Assembly (NCBI GenBank): GCA_963590855.1
Contig: CAVAQT010000015.1
Span: 3,115-67,114, forward strand
Reading direction: 5' to 3'
DNA length: 64,000 bases
Origin: Ruminococcus_C sp963590855
GTDB lineage: Bacteria > Bacillota > Clostridia > Oscillospirales > Ruminococcaceae
Notes under the pieces: generated by a model
What the model was told of the DNA's origin: nothing
The model's database searches: none
What the model saw: the letters and a program-made list of their open reading frames with translations, nothing else
Program-made: the position numbers and the translations under genes
Shown: positions 1 through 7,712 of the stretch, in pieces
How the letters are laid out: each line of letters begins with the position of its first letter
Numbering within the stretch: the first letter of the stretch is position 1

Positions 1-524
1 AAGGTAAAATCGTGAATGTTGCGAATGGCAACACATCCCTTTGCCAGACCGTTTTCCTCCGGGATAGCGCCGTACAGTGCAAAGCCGGAGGCGATGGAAT
101 CGCCTACCACTGTGATAACCTGCGGATAGACCGTATGGCGCTGCTGCAGCTGTTCCGGCGAGAGCGTTGTTGTGACCGCGGTAGTGGTGACTGCCGGCGC
201 ATTTGCTGCTTGTACATCGGGTTTTCTGCCTTTTGCGGTACAGCGGATCAGCGAGAACAACAGGAACACAATGAGAAAAAACAGCAGTGCTGCTAGGATC
301 ATACGGTCATAGCGAATGTGTCGCTTTTGGACAGATGCCGGAGCATTCTGTGCCGAAACGAGCTGTCTTTTTTGCCGGGCTGGCTGCTTTTGCAGCAATC
401 CGAGACGGTTCCACAGATTTTTCAATGCTGATATTACACTTGAAAATTGTTTTTTTACAGATTTTATAATTTTTTCCAGCTGCCGGGAAATATTGTCTGG
501 CAGTCTTTTCTTTTGTATTTTCAT
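1..524 (-). CDS. Membrane-anchored SGNH/GDSL-hydrolase-like protein (C-terminus cut by window edge)
   Basis: The reading frame starts at ATG 524 and runs off the left edge after about 174 codons, so only the N-terminal part is visible. A basic cytoplasmic segment (residues 1-75) is followed by one hydrophobic helix (about 76-95, ILAALLFFLIVFLLFSLI). A Thr-rich linker then leads to VVGDSIASGFALYG at about residue 142, which matches block I of SGNH hydrolases with the nucleophile Ser in GDS. The rest of the catalytic domain lies outside the window. The start at 524 has an AGGGA ribosome site. A second in-frame ATG at 554 has a poorer one. Inferred role: an extracytoplasmic esterase or acyltransferase-associated domain acting on cell wall or polysaccharide. 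The family call rests on one motif plus topology. Confidence 0.6.
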   Translation of the reverse strand, partial: MKIQKKRLPDNISRQLEKIIKSVKKQFSSVISALKNLWNRLGLLQKQPARQKRQLVSAQNAPASVQKRHIRYDRMILAALLFFLIVFLLFSLIRCTAKGRKPDVQAANAPAVTTTAVTTTLSPEQLQQRHTVYPQVITVVGDSIASGFALYGAIPEENGLAKGCVAIRNIHDFT

Positions 525-611
525 TTTTGATTCCCTGCTTTTTCCAATAATCATAGGAGTTTTCCGACATGCCTTTTGCACGTCTGGTTTTCTAGAAATT
601 GTTTCTGTCTG

Positions 612-1160
612 TTACGAAAATAATCCTGCGCCCAGCATTGCCAGTCCCACCAGCCCCATGCCGACGCACAGCAGCGTGATGCCTGCCACGCTTGCCTTGG
701 ATACCACATGGTCGATATAGGCACACTTGGGATTGTCCGGATCATAGACCACAGGCAGCCTGCTGCCGGGCTGCCAGGTCTCCCGTGCCATTTCCTCCAT
801 GCTCCGGGGACGATGCTCCAGCCGGGCGTGAAAGATGTCGTTCTGCACGGCGATGCAGGTTTTCGGGTTGGCATCGTTCCGGGAAAAAATCGCCGATTTG
901 GAAACGGTTGCCACGCCCTTATAGTGGAGACGGGCAGTGTAGCTTATGCCGTCCACCTGAAATGCCGCCACCGGAGCGATAGACGGGCCGCCGCTTTGCT
1001 CTGGCTGGTAGTGATAGCGTATCACAGTTCCCTCTGTCCGGGCAGAGCAGCGCCGCCGAAGTTTACCTACCTGTCGGAAAAAGGGGATGGAGAGCAGGGC
1101 AGTGAGGATACCTGCGCCGCCAATGGCAAGGCAGGCGATGAGGTTGGGGGTGAGTGTCAT
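612..1160 (-). CDS. DUF3592-like two-helix membrane protein
   Basis: This 182-residue protein has one transmembrane helix at each end (about residues 7-28 and 158-180). The soluble middle contains VIRYHYQ, PVAAFQVDGISY and RLPVVYDPDNPKCAYID. That order, a beta-rich domain ending in a VxYDPxNP-type motif between two helices, is typical of DUF3592 membrane proteins, whose function is unknown. AAGGAGAG stands just before the start. It is the last gene of a minus-strand series running from the M20 peptidase through the immunity-like gene, so it may be cotranscribed with them. Confidence 0.6.
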   Translation of the reverse strand: MTLTPNLIACLAIGGAGILTALLSIPFFRQVGKLRRRCSARTEGTVIRYHYQPEQSGGPSIAPVAAFQVDGISYTARLHYKGVATVSKSAIFSRNDANPKTCIAVQNDIFHARLEHRPRSMEEMARETWQPGSRLPVVYDPDNPKCAYIDHVVSKASVAGITLLCVGMGLVGLAMLGAGLFS

Positions 1161-1174
1161 GGTTTCTCTCCTTT

Positions 1175-1334
1175 TTAATAGAGGATGTTTTTTTCGATCA
1201 GTTGTGTGACAACAGGGCTGTGTTCAGATAAAGTTCCGGTGACAATCTTGAGATAGGTCAAAAGCGCCGAAGCTTCATCTTCATATAATGCCAGGGATAT
1301 TTTTCTTCTAAGAACTGCAAAGTCTGATATTATA
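1175..1334 (-). pseudogene. Short open stretch without a clear start, possibly the displaced C-terminus of the neighbouring immunity-like gene
   Basis: The minus strand stays open in the -1-shifted frame relative to the upstream immunity-like gene. It encodes a plausible soluble peptide (ALYEDEASALLTYLKIVTG, ending LIEKNILY) whose stop at 1175 lies 14 bases before the start of the next gene, directly upstream of that gene's ribosome site. No good start codon or ribosome site precedes it on its own. Either the upstream gene suffered a frameshift near 1335, or the open stretch is chance. Resequencing or a homologue with both halves in one frame would decide. Confidence 0.3.
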
Positions 1335-1565
1335 TCAGATATGAAAAGTATACTTGAGCCAATCCAAAAAATACTGGCATGCTTCTTCTTCTGTTTCAAA
1401 CGAATTGAATGAAGTGCGTTTTCCTCGTTCTGAATAGTAAGTATACCATTTCCCATTAGATTCTTCTATGCAATATGTCTCATTTGGAAGACCACCATTT
1501 AGGTCATATGCGCGTTTGTCAATGTTTAACTCATGTAATTTTCTTTCTAACGCTTTTTTTGTCAT
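1335..1565 (-). CDS. Small immunity-like protein (resembles Imm59 family)
   Basis: The gene encodes 76 residues. The segments AYDLNGGLPNETYCIEE, WYTYYSERGKR and FETEEEACQYFLDWLK match my recollection of the Imm59-type immunity proteins found beside polymorphic toxins of Firmicutes. Such proteins bind and neutralise a cognate toxin in the cytoplasm. No toxin gene is visible in this window, so this would be an orphan immunity gene. The start is 13 bases after the stop of the M20 peptidase gene, so it probably reads through from that gene. The family assignment is from memory of the motif pattern and is moderate. See also the open stretch after its stop, which may mark a frameshift. Confidence 0.5.
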   Translation of the reverse strand: MTKKALERKLHELNIDKRAYDLNGGLPNETYCIEESNGKWYTYYSERGKRTSFNSFETEEEACQYFLDWLKYTFHI

Positions 1566-1578
1566 CTTTATTCCGCCT

Positions 1579-2922
1579 TCATTCCCCGCAGATTCGCAGA
1601 ATCGCCGCCGCCATCATCCGGGTGTTCTCCTCCAGCTGTTCCAGCGGCAGGAACTCGTCGTCTCCGTGCATATGGTAATCCCAGCCCGGGTATTCCATGC
1701 CGAATGCCACGCCGCCGGCAATGTCATGCACATAGGTGCCGCCGCCGATGGCGATGCACTCGCCCGGCGTGCCGGTCTGTTCCTCATAGACCGCCAGCAG
1801 ATCTTGTACAAAGGGTGTATCCTTGGGGGTGTGGTGGGGATCGCTCTGGATGCTCGCCTCACACCGGAATCCCTTTGCGGCAAAGGCAGACTGCACCTGT
1901 TCCAGAACTGCCTCCTTGGTGGTGCAGACCGGGAAGCGGATGTCCACACAGCCGGTGAGCACACCGTTTTCCACATGGAGCATGCTGCAAATGCAGGTGA
2001 GTGCGCCGGATTCCGTGTCGGCGCAGGCGATGCCCAATCCGCTGCCGTCGGTGCAGCCGTGGGGGAACAGCTGTGCCAGAGCCCGGCAGTCTGCAAAGGC
2101 ACTGTCACTGCCCAGATAGGTCAGCAGTCCGGTGATGGCGTTGTCACCGCTTTCCGGCGTGGAGGCGTGGGCTGCAATGCCCTTGTAGGCGAGCTTGCCG
2201 CCTTGCCGGGTAATTTGACTGCCCGGCTCTGCTGTGCCGCAGAACGACGCAGAAAGGCTCACAGCGGCATCTGCCGGAACAGCGTTGGGTGCAGTGCCGG
2301 CGGAGAACTCGGCGATGGGGTCAGCAGTCTCCTTGGTGAATACCAGCCGGAGCATGCCCTTTTCCAGGTGGATGATGGGGTAGCTGCCGTCCGGCGTGAA
2401 CACCAGCGGCGGCATAGTGTGGCGTGCCATGTAGTATTCCAGGTCGGTGGAGCCGTTCTCCTCATTGCAGCCCAGGAGAAACCGGACGTTTTTCCGCAGG
2501 GGAATGCCGGCTTCCCGGATGGCGCGGAGGGCATACAGCACTGCCACTGCCGGGCCTTTGTCGTCAATGGCGCCTCTGCCGTAGATCCTGCCGTCCCGGT
2601 TCTCTGCGGTGAACGGGTCGGACTGCCAGTTGGACGGCACTGCCGGGACAACGTCCAGATGGCACAAAATCCCCAGATGCTGGGGCAGGGAAGCGTCCCA
2701 GTCAGCAGCGCCCATGTGGTATTCATAGTTGGTGCAGGTCATGCCCAGTTTTTCCAGCTGGTGCAGCATAAAGTCCAGGGCATCTGCGGCAGGCTTGCCG
2801 TAAGGGTATCCGTCCTGGGGCTGCGGTGCGGCGACACTGGGAAAGCTGATGAGCCGGGACAGCGTCTTTACAGCGTCGTCTTGGTTGGCGTGAATGTGTT
2901 TGATAACTGCTTCGGGCAGCAT
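1579..2922 (-). CDS. M20 family dipeptidase (PepV/Sapep type)
   Basis: This zinc metallopeptidase of the M20A family should cleave dipeptides in the cytoplasm. The metal-binding and catalytic motifs are in order: CHLDVVP (His ligand and catalytic Asp), GRGAIDDKGP (bridging Asp) and CNEENGS (catalytic Glu and Glu ligand). A C-terminal HMHGDDEFL supplies the last His. The approximately 447-residue length fits PepV-type enzymes, which have a large lid domain. The chosen ATG at 2922 has AAGGA seven bases upstream. An ATG 13 codons further upstream lacks one. It lies 52 bases after the dehydrogenase gene on the same strand and may share its transcript. Confidence 0.88.
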   Translation of the reverse strand: MLPEAVIKHIHANQDDAVKTLSRLISFPSVAAPQPQDGYPYGKPAADALDFMLHQLEKLGMTCTNYEYHMGAADWDASLPQHLGILCHLDVVPAVPSNWQSDPFTAENRDGRIYGRGAIDDKGPAVAVLYALRAIREAGIPLRKNVRFLLGCNEENGSTDLEYYMARHTMPPLVFTPDGSYPIIHLEKGMLRLVFTKETADPIAEFSAGTAPNAVPADAAVSLSASFCGTAEPGSQITRQGGKLAYKGIAAHASTPESGDNAITGLLTYLGSDSAFADCRALAQLFPHGCTDGSGLGIACADTESGALTCICSMLHVENGVLTGCVDIRFPVCTTKEAVLEQVQSAFAAKGFRCEASIQSDPHHTPKDTPFVQDLLAVYEEQTGTPGECIAIGGGTYVHDIAGGVAFGMEYPGWDYHMHGDDEFLPLEQLEENTRMMAAAILRICGE

Positions 2923-2974
2923 GATGAAATCCTTCTTTCTATATGTAGGGACACGGTGCACCGTGTCCGTCGGG

Positions 2975-3961
2975 TTACTGTACCTGGTTCAGGATCGTGC
3001 CGTCTTTGAAGTATGCGTCCAGATTCTCCAGGGTGACCTGCGCGATGTTGTGCAGCGCTTCGTTGGTGAGAAATGCCTGGTGCGAAGTCAGCACCACGTT
3101 TGGCATGGACACCAGCAGGGAGAGCAGGGTGTCTCGTTTGACTGTGTCAGAGCGGTCTTCAAAGAAAAACGCGGTCTCTTCTTCGTAAACGTCCAGTCCT
3201 GCGCCGGCGATCTTGCCGCTTTTCAGGGCATCCAGCAGCGCTTCGCTCTCCACCAGCATGCCTCGTGAGGTATTCAGCAGATATACGCCGTCTTTCATCT
3301 GGGCGATGGTGTCGGCGTTGATGAGATGCCGGGACTGTTCTGTCAGCGGACAGTGCAGAGAGACGATATCGCTCTGGCGCAGCAGTTCCTCCAGGGAGAC
3401 GTAGGGAAAATCCGCATCCGGCATCGGATAGGGGTCATATGCCACCACATTCATGCCGAATCCGCGGCAGATGCGGATAAAGATCTGTCCGATCTTTCCT
3501 GTGCCGATGACGCCCACCGTTCTGCCGTGGAGGTCGAATCCCACCAGCCCGTTCAGGGAAAAGTTAAAGTCACGGGTGCGGAAGTATGCCTTGTGTATCT
3601 TGCGGTTCAGGGTCAGCAGCAAGCCCATGGTGAATTCTGCCACGGCATAGGGAGAATAGCCCGGCACACGCACCACGGCGATGCGTCCGGCGGCAGCGTC
3701 CCGGTCTACGTTGTTATAGCCGGCACAGCGCAGGGCGATCATCTCCACGCCGGCCTCGCACAGCCCGTCAATGACGGTCTTGTCCAGGGTGTCGTTTACA
3801 AAGGGAATCACCGCCCGGCAGCCCTGTGCCAGAGAGACGGAGTCCGGGGTCAGCTTATGCTCATAGTATTTGATATGATAGTGCTGGTTCAACTGGTCGA
3901 ACCAGATGCGGTCATAGGGCTTGGTATCAAAAAAGGCAATGCGTTCTTTTTTCTCGGACAT
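2975..3961 (-). CDS. ldhA: NAD-dependent D-2-hydroxyacid dehydrogenase (D-lactate dehydrogenase type)
   Basis: This 328-residue enzyme should interconvert pyruvate and D-lactate with NADH in the cytoplasm, which fits a fermentative anaerobe. The Rossmann motif VGVIGTGKIGQ is at about residue 148, with NTSRGMLVE (catalytic Arg), the usual downstream Glu, and SHQAFLT (catalytic His) near 295. The N-terminal FFDTKPYDR and RCAGYNNVD motifs are those of the fermentative LdhA branch rather than of phosphoglycerate or glycerate dehydrogenases. It starts 13 bases after a small membrane-protein gene and is followed by the M20 peptidase. Substrate is inferred from subfamily motifs. Confidence 0.85.
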   Translation of the reverse strand: MSEKKERIAFFDTKPYDRIWFDQLNQHYHIKYYEHKLTPDSVSLAQGCRAVIPFVNDTLDKTVIDGLCEAGVEMIALRCAGYNNVDRDAAAGRIAVVRVPGYSPYAVAEFTMGLLLTLNRKIHKAYFRTRDFNFSLNGLVGFDLHGRTVGVIGTGKIGQIFIRICRGFGMNVVAYDPYPMPDADFPYVSLEELLRQSDIVSLHCPLTEQSRHLINADTIAQMKDGVYLLNTSRGMLVESEALLDALKSGKIAGAGLDVYEEETAFFFEDRSDTVKRDTLLSLLVSMPNVVLTSHQAFLTNEALHNIAQVTLENLDAYFKDGTILNQVQ

Positions 3962-3973
3962 GAATTGCTCCTT

Positions 3974-4546
3974 TCAGGACTCCCGGTGTGCGCCGGGAGA
4001 AATGCGGGGTTTCAGATAGCGGCGGTACAGCACAGGAAAGCTCCCCATGCTGAAATCATAGCAGAAGAACATGACATTGGCGATGCCCAGCAAGATCCAG
4101 CCGCCGTATTTGCCGTAATCGCCCAGGGATTCCAATAGTTCTTTCATGCCCAGGACATAGACGGACACCCAGAAAAATGCCAGGACGGCAGCGTTGAATA
4201 CTGCCAGGCGGAACAGGAAGCCCAGAAGCTTCCACCGAAAGCGTTCCATGAGATGGCGCAGCAGGGGAAAGTAGCCGAAAAAGAACAGAAACGCCAGAGA
4301 GGCGTCCTTGTTGGGTGTGACGAAAACGGACAGCAGACCCACGGACAAATAGGTGAGAAAGCCCCAGTAGCAGCTCGTCTCTAATGCCATGATGTAAATG
4401 AATGCGCTTGCCAGCATGGGCAGGATCAGATAGAACATTGGAAACACGCCGGTGAGAAACATGCAGGCGATGCACAGTGCAGCGATAATACCGCCCAGTG
4501 CAATGCGATAGCTGAGAGATTGTGCGGATTCTTTTTTTGAGCGCAT
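3974..4546 (-). CDS. Integral membrane protein of about five helices, unknown function
   Basis: The 190-residue protein has hydrophobic segments at about residues 14-33, 35-52, 58-78, 84-95 and 105-130, plus a last one near 145-165. A short basic N-terminus and a polar C-terminal tail (YRRYLKPRISPG) flank them. The layout resembles small S-component-like membrane proteins of vitamin transporters, but I see no diagnostic motif and no ATPase gene nearby. It is the first gene of a minus-strand series with ldhA, 13 bases apart. It is divergent from mscS across a 200-base spacer. Confidence 0.5.
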   Translation of the reverse strand: MRSKKESAQSLSYRIALGGIIAALCIACMFLTGVFPMFYLILPMLASAFIYIMALETSCYWGFLTYLSVGLLSVFVTPNKDASLAFLFFFGYFPLLRHLMERFRWKLLGFLFRLAVFNAAVLAFFWVSVYVLGMKELLESLGDYGKYGGWILLGIANVMFFCYDFSMGSFPVLYRRYLKPRISPGAHRES

Positions 4547-4677
4547 GATAAAATACCTCGTTTTTTGTGGAATGATTTCTAACTTTTATCTTACCAGAAA
4601 AAACGAGACATGTCAACCGACAGCCGCATGTATTTGCGGATGCATGTTTAGTATGCCCACTTTTGTGCGGCACTGTC

Positions 4678-4706
4678 TTGACCTTTTCTGCAAAAAACGG
4701 TATAAT
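4678..4706 (+). promoter_or_regulatory. Sigma-A promoter of the mechanosensitive channel gene
   Basis: TTGACC at 4678-4683 and TATAAT at 4701-4706 are separated by 17 bases, about 43 bases before the mscS start codon. Confidence 0.8.
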
Positions 4707-4748
4707 AAGTCGTATATGCGAGGATTCTATCACAGGAGGTATTTTTCT

Positions 4749-5714
4749 ATGGATCTCATTTCTATTTTTCCGGCATTCTGGGCGGCTACGGCAGGCACCG
4801 CCACGGATACCACAGATCTTGCGCCGGCAGTGCAGGATGTTGTGAACACCGTGGGGGAGGAAGTCAAGCAGACTTCCAGTGTGCTGAGCAAGATCTTTCA
4901 GCCCATTCTGGACAAGCTGCCGTCCCTCATTTTTGCAGTGCTGTTTCTGCTCATTGGCATGTTTCTGGTCAAGCAGATCATGCGCATTCTGAAACGGGCA
5001 TTCAACCGTTCCAATATGGACGGCATCATGTCCAGTTTTATCCGTTCTGTCACCAAGATCATTCTCTATGTGCTGCTGATCGTCATTGCCCTCTCTATCC
5101 TGGATGTGCCCATGGATTCCATTGTAGCGGTGATCGCATCTGCCGGCGTGGCTGTTGGTCTGGCGTTGAAAGACAGTCTGTCCAACCTGGCAGGCGGTTT
5201 TATCATCCTGTTCTCGAAGCCGCTGAAAGAGGGCGACACCATTGAAGCGGACGGCGTCATGGGCAAGGTCGAGGCGATCACCATTTTGTATACCCGGATC
5301 GTCACTGTGGACAACAAGACGGTATTCATCCCCAACGGCGTGGTCGCCAGCGGAAAGATCATCAACTATACCGACAAGGAAACACGCCGGGTAGATCTGA
5401 ACTTCGGCATCAGCTATGAGGACGACATCGACGCTGCCCGTGCTGTGCTGCTGAACGAGGTCAAGACTGCACCGGAGGCGTTGGATGTGCCTGCGCCCAA
5501 GGTGGTCGTTCTTAGCCATGATGACAGCGCAGTAACACTTCAGCTCCAGGTGTGGACGAAGAGCGAGGACTACTGGCCGCTGCATTACCGCCTGCTGGAA
5601 AGCGTGAAGAAGGCATTTGACCGCAGCGGCATCTCCATTCCGTATCCGCAAATGGATGTCCATCTGCCGGAAAACGCAGCGGATTCCGAAAATGAACCGC
5701 CGAAAAACGTGTGA
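4749..5714 (+). CDS. mscS: Small-conductance mechanosensitive channel, MscS family
   Basis: This 321-residue inner-membrane channel opens under membrane tension to release solutes during osmotic downshock. An N-terminal extracytoplasmic segment precedes hydrophobic helices at about residues 55-80, 95-117 and 121-145. The pore-lining helix is AVIASAGVAVGLALKDSLSNLAGGFIILFSKPLKEGDTIE, shown here by its segments GVAVGLALKDSL and NLAGGFIIL. The beta domain follows (VTVDNKTVFIPNG) and then the alpha/beta cage. Length and order fit the short MscS subgroup. The ATG at 4749 has a perfect AGGAGG eight bases upstream. It is monocistronic, with its own promoter and a terminator-like hairpin at 5887. Confidence 0.9.
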   Translation: MDLISIFPAFWAATAGTATDTTDLAPAVQDVVNTVGEEVKQTSSVLSKIFQPILDKLPSLIFAVLFLLIGMFLVKQIMRILKRAFNRSNMDGIMSSFIRSVTKIILYVLLIVIALSILDVPMDSIVAVIASAGVAVGLALKDSLSNLAGGFIILFSKPLKEGDTIEADGVMGKVEAITILYTRIVTVDNKTVFIPNGVVASGKIINYTDKETRRVDLNFGISYEDDIDAARAVLLNEVKTAPEALDVPAPKVVVLSHDDSAVTLQLQVWTKSEDYWPLHYRLLESVKKAFDRSGISIPYPQMDVHLPENAADSENEPPKNV

Positions 5715-5811
5715 TTTTTTGGGGAAAGATACCGGAAAAAGGCCGAAGCCGAAAATGTTGCACTTGATTGTATTTGTTATATAGAATATTTGTAAACATT
5801 CTAAGATTCTA

Positions 5812-5840
5812 TTGACAGCAGGGGTAGACGGGGGTATAAT
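5812..5840 (+). promoter_or_regulatory. Perfect-consensus sigma-A promoter without a downstream plus-strand gene
   Basis: TTGACA at 5812-5817 and TATAAT at 5835-5840 with a 17-base spacer. The next plus-strand signal is an intrinsic terminator at 5887, so the expected transcript is about 80 nt. Confidence 0.75.
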
Positions 5841-5846
5841 ATATAT

Positions 5847-5927
5847 ATCCTTTCTTAAAAATTTTTTTCATAAAAATCCCCTTACTAAAACGCTCGTCTG
5901 CTCCCTCAGACGGGCGTTTTACTTTTC
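5847..5927 (+). ncRNA. Candidate small RNA of about 80 nt (orphan promoter plus terminator)
   Basis: The transcript predicted from the consensus promoter would begin near 5847 with an A/U-rich single-stranded leader (TTCTTAAAAATTTTTTT region). It would end in a hairpin with 14-base arms (5887-5900 and 5907-5920) followed by a short U-rich tail. No start codon with a ribosome site is present. The hairpin could also end transcription from mscS, but that does not explain the promoter. Function unknown. Confidence 0.4.
5887..5920 (+). terminator. Intrinsic terminator after mscS / candidate small RNA
   Basis: Stem AAAACGCTCGTCTG pairing with CAGACGGGCGTTTT around a 6-base loop, followed by ACTTTTC. 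Confidence 0.7.
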
Positions 5928-5972
5928 TCGGAATGTGATCTCATATAAGAGCCTGTTCCGGCTCTGTAATGC

Positions 5973-6015
5973 AAAAGACCGCCGAACTGCAGCCATGCAG
6001 CCCGGCGGTCTTTTT
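5973..6015. terminator. Bidirectional intrinsic terminator
   Basis: AAAAGACCGCC pairs with GGCGGTCTTTTT. It lies 18 bases past the stop of the minus-strand dockerin gene and also closes any plus-strand read-through. Confidence 0.75.
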
Positions 6016-6032
6016 ATTTTCTGTTGTATCGG

Positions 6033-7667
6033 TTATTTCATAAAGGAATCCCAGCTTGCAAAATTGCCGACAGACTTGTTGGCAATGTAAGAAAGCATCA
6101 TAGCAACATCCATGCTGTTCAGGTTTGCGGTATCTGTTTTTCCGGTTTTCGAGCAGGTGTCCACATCCATGAGGTAGAACATGAAGTTTTCGATTGCCGG
6201 ATTGGTGAGAGATCCTTTGTACAGCGTTGCGTTGTTGCCCACAGAGATGTTGGCGATATAGCTGAGCAGAAGCGCAGCGTCCATGCTGTTGACGTCTCCG
6301 TCGTTGTTCAGGTCACCCTTTAAGCCGACCAGAACATTTTCCGTGACATTCTTTCCGGAGTCCTTCCATTTCAGGACATTGCCATTGCAGTACAGCGGCA
6401 TATTTTCCGAAGCAAAAAGTCCATCCTGGCTCTGCTTCTCGTACAGTTCCTTGGGTGTTGCGCCGTAGCAGTCCACCAGATTGGTGATGTTGACATCGCT
6501 GTCCGTGGTCTGATCGCTGTAGGTCACATCTGCCAGGATCTGTTCTGCAAAGTCCGTGGCGCGGATGGTGCGTGTGTCGTCTGCGGTATAGAATGCCGCT
6601 TCATCCTGTGCAGTCTTGGTGACAGCGACACTTTCCACGCCAACGGCAATGGAAGTGCCCACCAGCTTTGTAATAACTTCCTGATTCTTGCTGTTGAGCA
6701 GCTGGCAGGAATTTTCGCCGGCTGCCACATCGCTGTCCTCCAGGAAGCGAATGTCATAGACGCCCGGAGCAGTGCCCTTTTCAATGACGATATTCACCTG
6801 AAACAGCGGAAATTCGTCTGAGGGGGAACCAAAGAACGAAGCACCGTCTTTCAGCTGAGACGTACCGGCGATCCACATGACGCTGTCACAGGAGTCCGGG
6901 ATCTTTTCGCCTTCCGGGGTGTTGGGGTTATAACGCGGGATAGAGGCTGTTTTGGTGACAGTCTGGAACGTCGTCTGGTCGATGTAGTCATAGGAATAGA
7001 TGCCGTTTCCGTTTTCATCCAGTGTGACATCACAGGGGAAGTCCTGACTCGTTTTGGCTGCACCGTTTTTGCGGTCTTCTGCATTGGTGTAAAAGGAAGC
7101 GCGGAATGTGATCTTTCCGTTTCCGGCGCTGGTGAGAGTCGAGCCGAAGATGGGGTCACAAGCGTATTCCTTTGTGGTAAACATAGGAGACTTGCTGGTG
7201 TACTTATTGTTTTTTCCGGCAACTGCGCCAAAGCAATAGGGTACAAAGTCTGTGGTAAAGCTGCCGCGGCTGCTTTCATAGGTCTGTTCCGCAGCAGTCT
7301 TGTGTGCGCTGTCACCGGTGACCAGATCCTGAAAATAAACGCTGCTGGTCTTTTCGCCGTTCTGATAAGCGCCGTATTTTACCATGGCAGAGCCAAAGGT
7401 ATTGCCGGTGCTGCCGACGAGATAAACTGCTGCCGGGATCACCACATCGCCGGCTGCCACTTCGTCTGCGGTGACAAAGTTGCGCTCCGGAACGAACCGC
7501 AGCTGATAGGGCAGCGTATCCGCCACGCCGCTTGCCGCAGGCATGGTCATATCTGCCGCGGAATCCAGCACATCCGCCTCTGCTGCCGCAGAAAGCGCTG
7601 TGGTCTGGGGCAGAAGCAGTGCTGCGGAGAGCACAGCTGCGCTGACCAGGGAAATGATTTTTTTCAT
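6033..7667 (-). CDS. Secreted dockerin-containing protein
   Basis: The 544-residue protein starts with a clear signal peptide (MKKIISLVSAAVLSAALLL, cleavage near ALSAAAEA). The middle 400 residues are beta-rich and I do not recognise a catalytic family. The C-terminus is a dockerin: GDLNNDGDVNSMDAALLLS (calcium loop 1) and a second repeat around DTANLNSMDVAMMLSYIANK. The second loop is unusual because an insertion (MDVDTCSKTGKTDTANLNS) lengthens it. Dockerins bind cohesins on scaffoldins, so the protein probably joins a cellulosome-like or cell-surface complex. A terminator hairpin follows at 5973. The catalytic or binding role of the main body is unknown. Confidence 0.8.
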   Translation of the reverse strand: MKKIISLVSAAVLSAALLLPQTTALSAAAEADVLDSAADMTMPAASGVADTLPYQLRFVPERNFVTADEVAAGDVVIPAAVYLVGSTGNTFGSAMVKYGAYQNGEKTSSVYFQDLVTGDSAHKTAAEQTYESSRGSFTTDFVPYCFGAVAGKNNKYTSKSPMFTTKEYACDPIFGSTLTSAGNGKITFRASFYTNAEDRKNGAAKTSQDFPCDVTLDENGNGIYSYDYIDQTTFQTVTKTASIPRYNPNTPEGEKIPDSCDSVMWIAGTSQLKDGASFFGSPSDEFPLFQVNIVIEKGTAPGVYDIRFLEDSDVAAGENSCQLLNSKNQEVITKLVGTSIAVGVESVAVTKTAQDEAAFYTADDTRTIRATDFAEQILADVTYSDQTTDSDVNITNLVDCYGATPKELYEKQSQDGLFASENMPLYCNGNVLKWKDSGKNVTENVLVGLKGDLNNDGDVNSMDAALLLSYIANISVGNNATLYKGSLTNPAIENFMFYLMDVDTCSKTGKTDTANLNSMDVAMMLSYIANKSVGNFASWDSFMK

Positions 7668-7712
7668 AGGGGTATCCTTTCTAAAAATGGCTCAAAAGAG
7701 AGCGTGTACCGG

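Noticed and set aside
1468..3009. Long plus-strand open frame opposite the M20 peptidase
   Set aside because: Antisense shadow of a gene with intact catalytic motifs; no start signals.
4056..5663. Long minus-strand open frame spanning mscS and the preceding membrane gene
   Set aside because: It crosses two divergent genes with clear motifs and their promoter; its translation has no recognisable domain.
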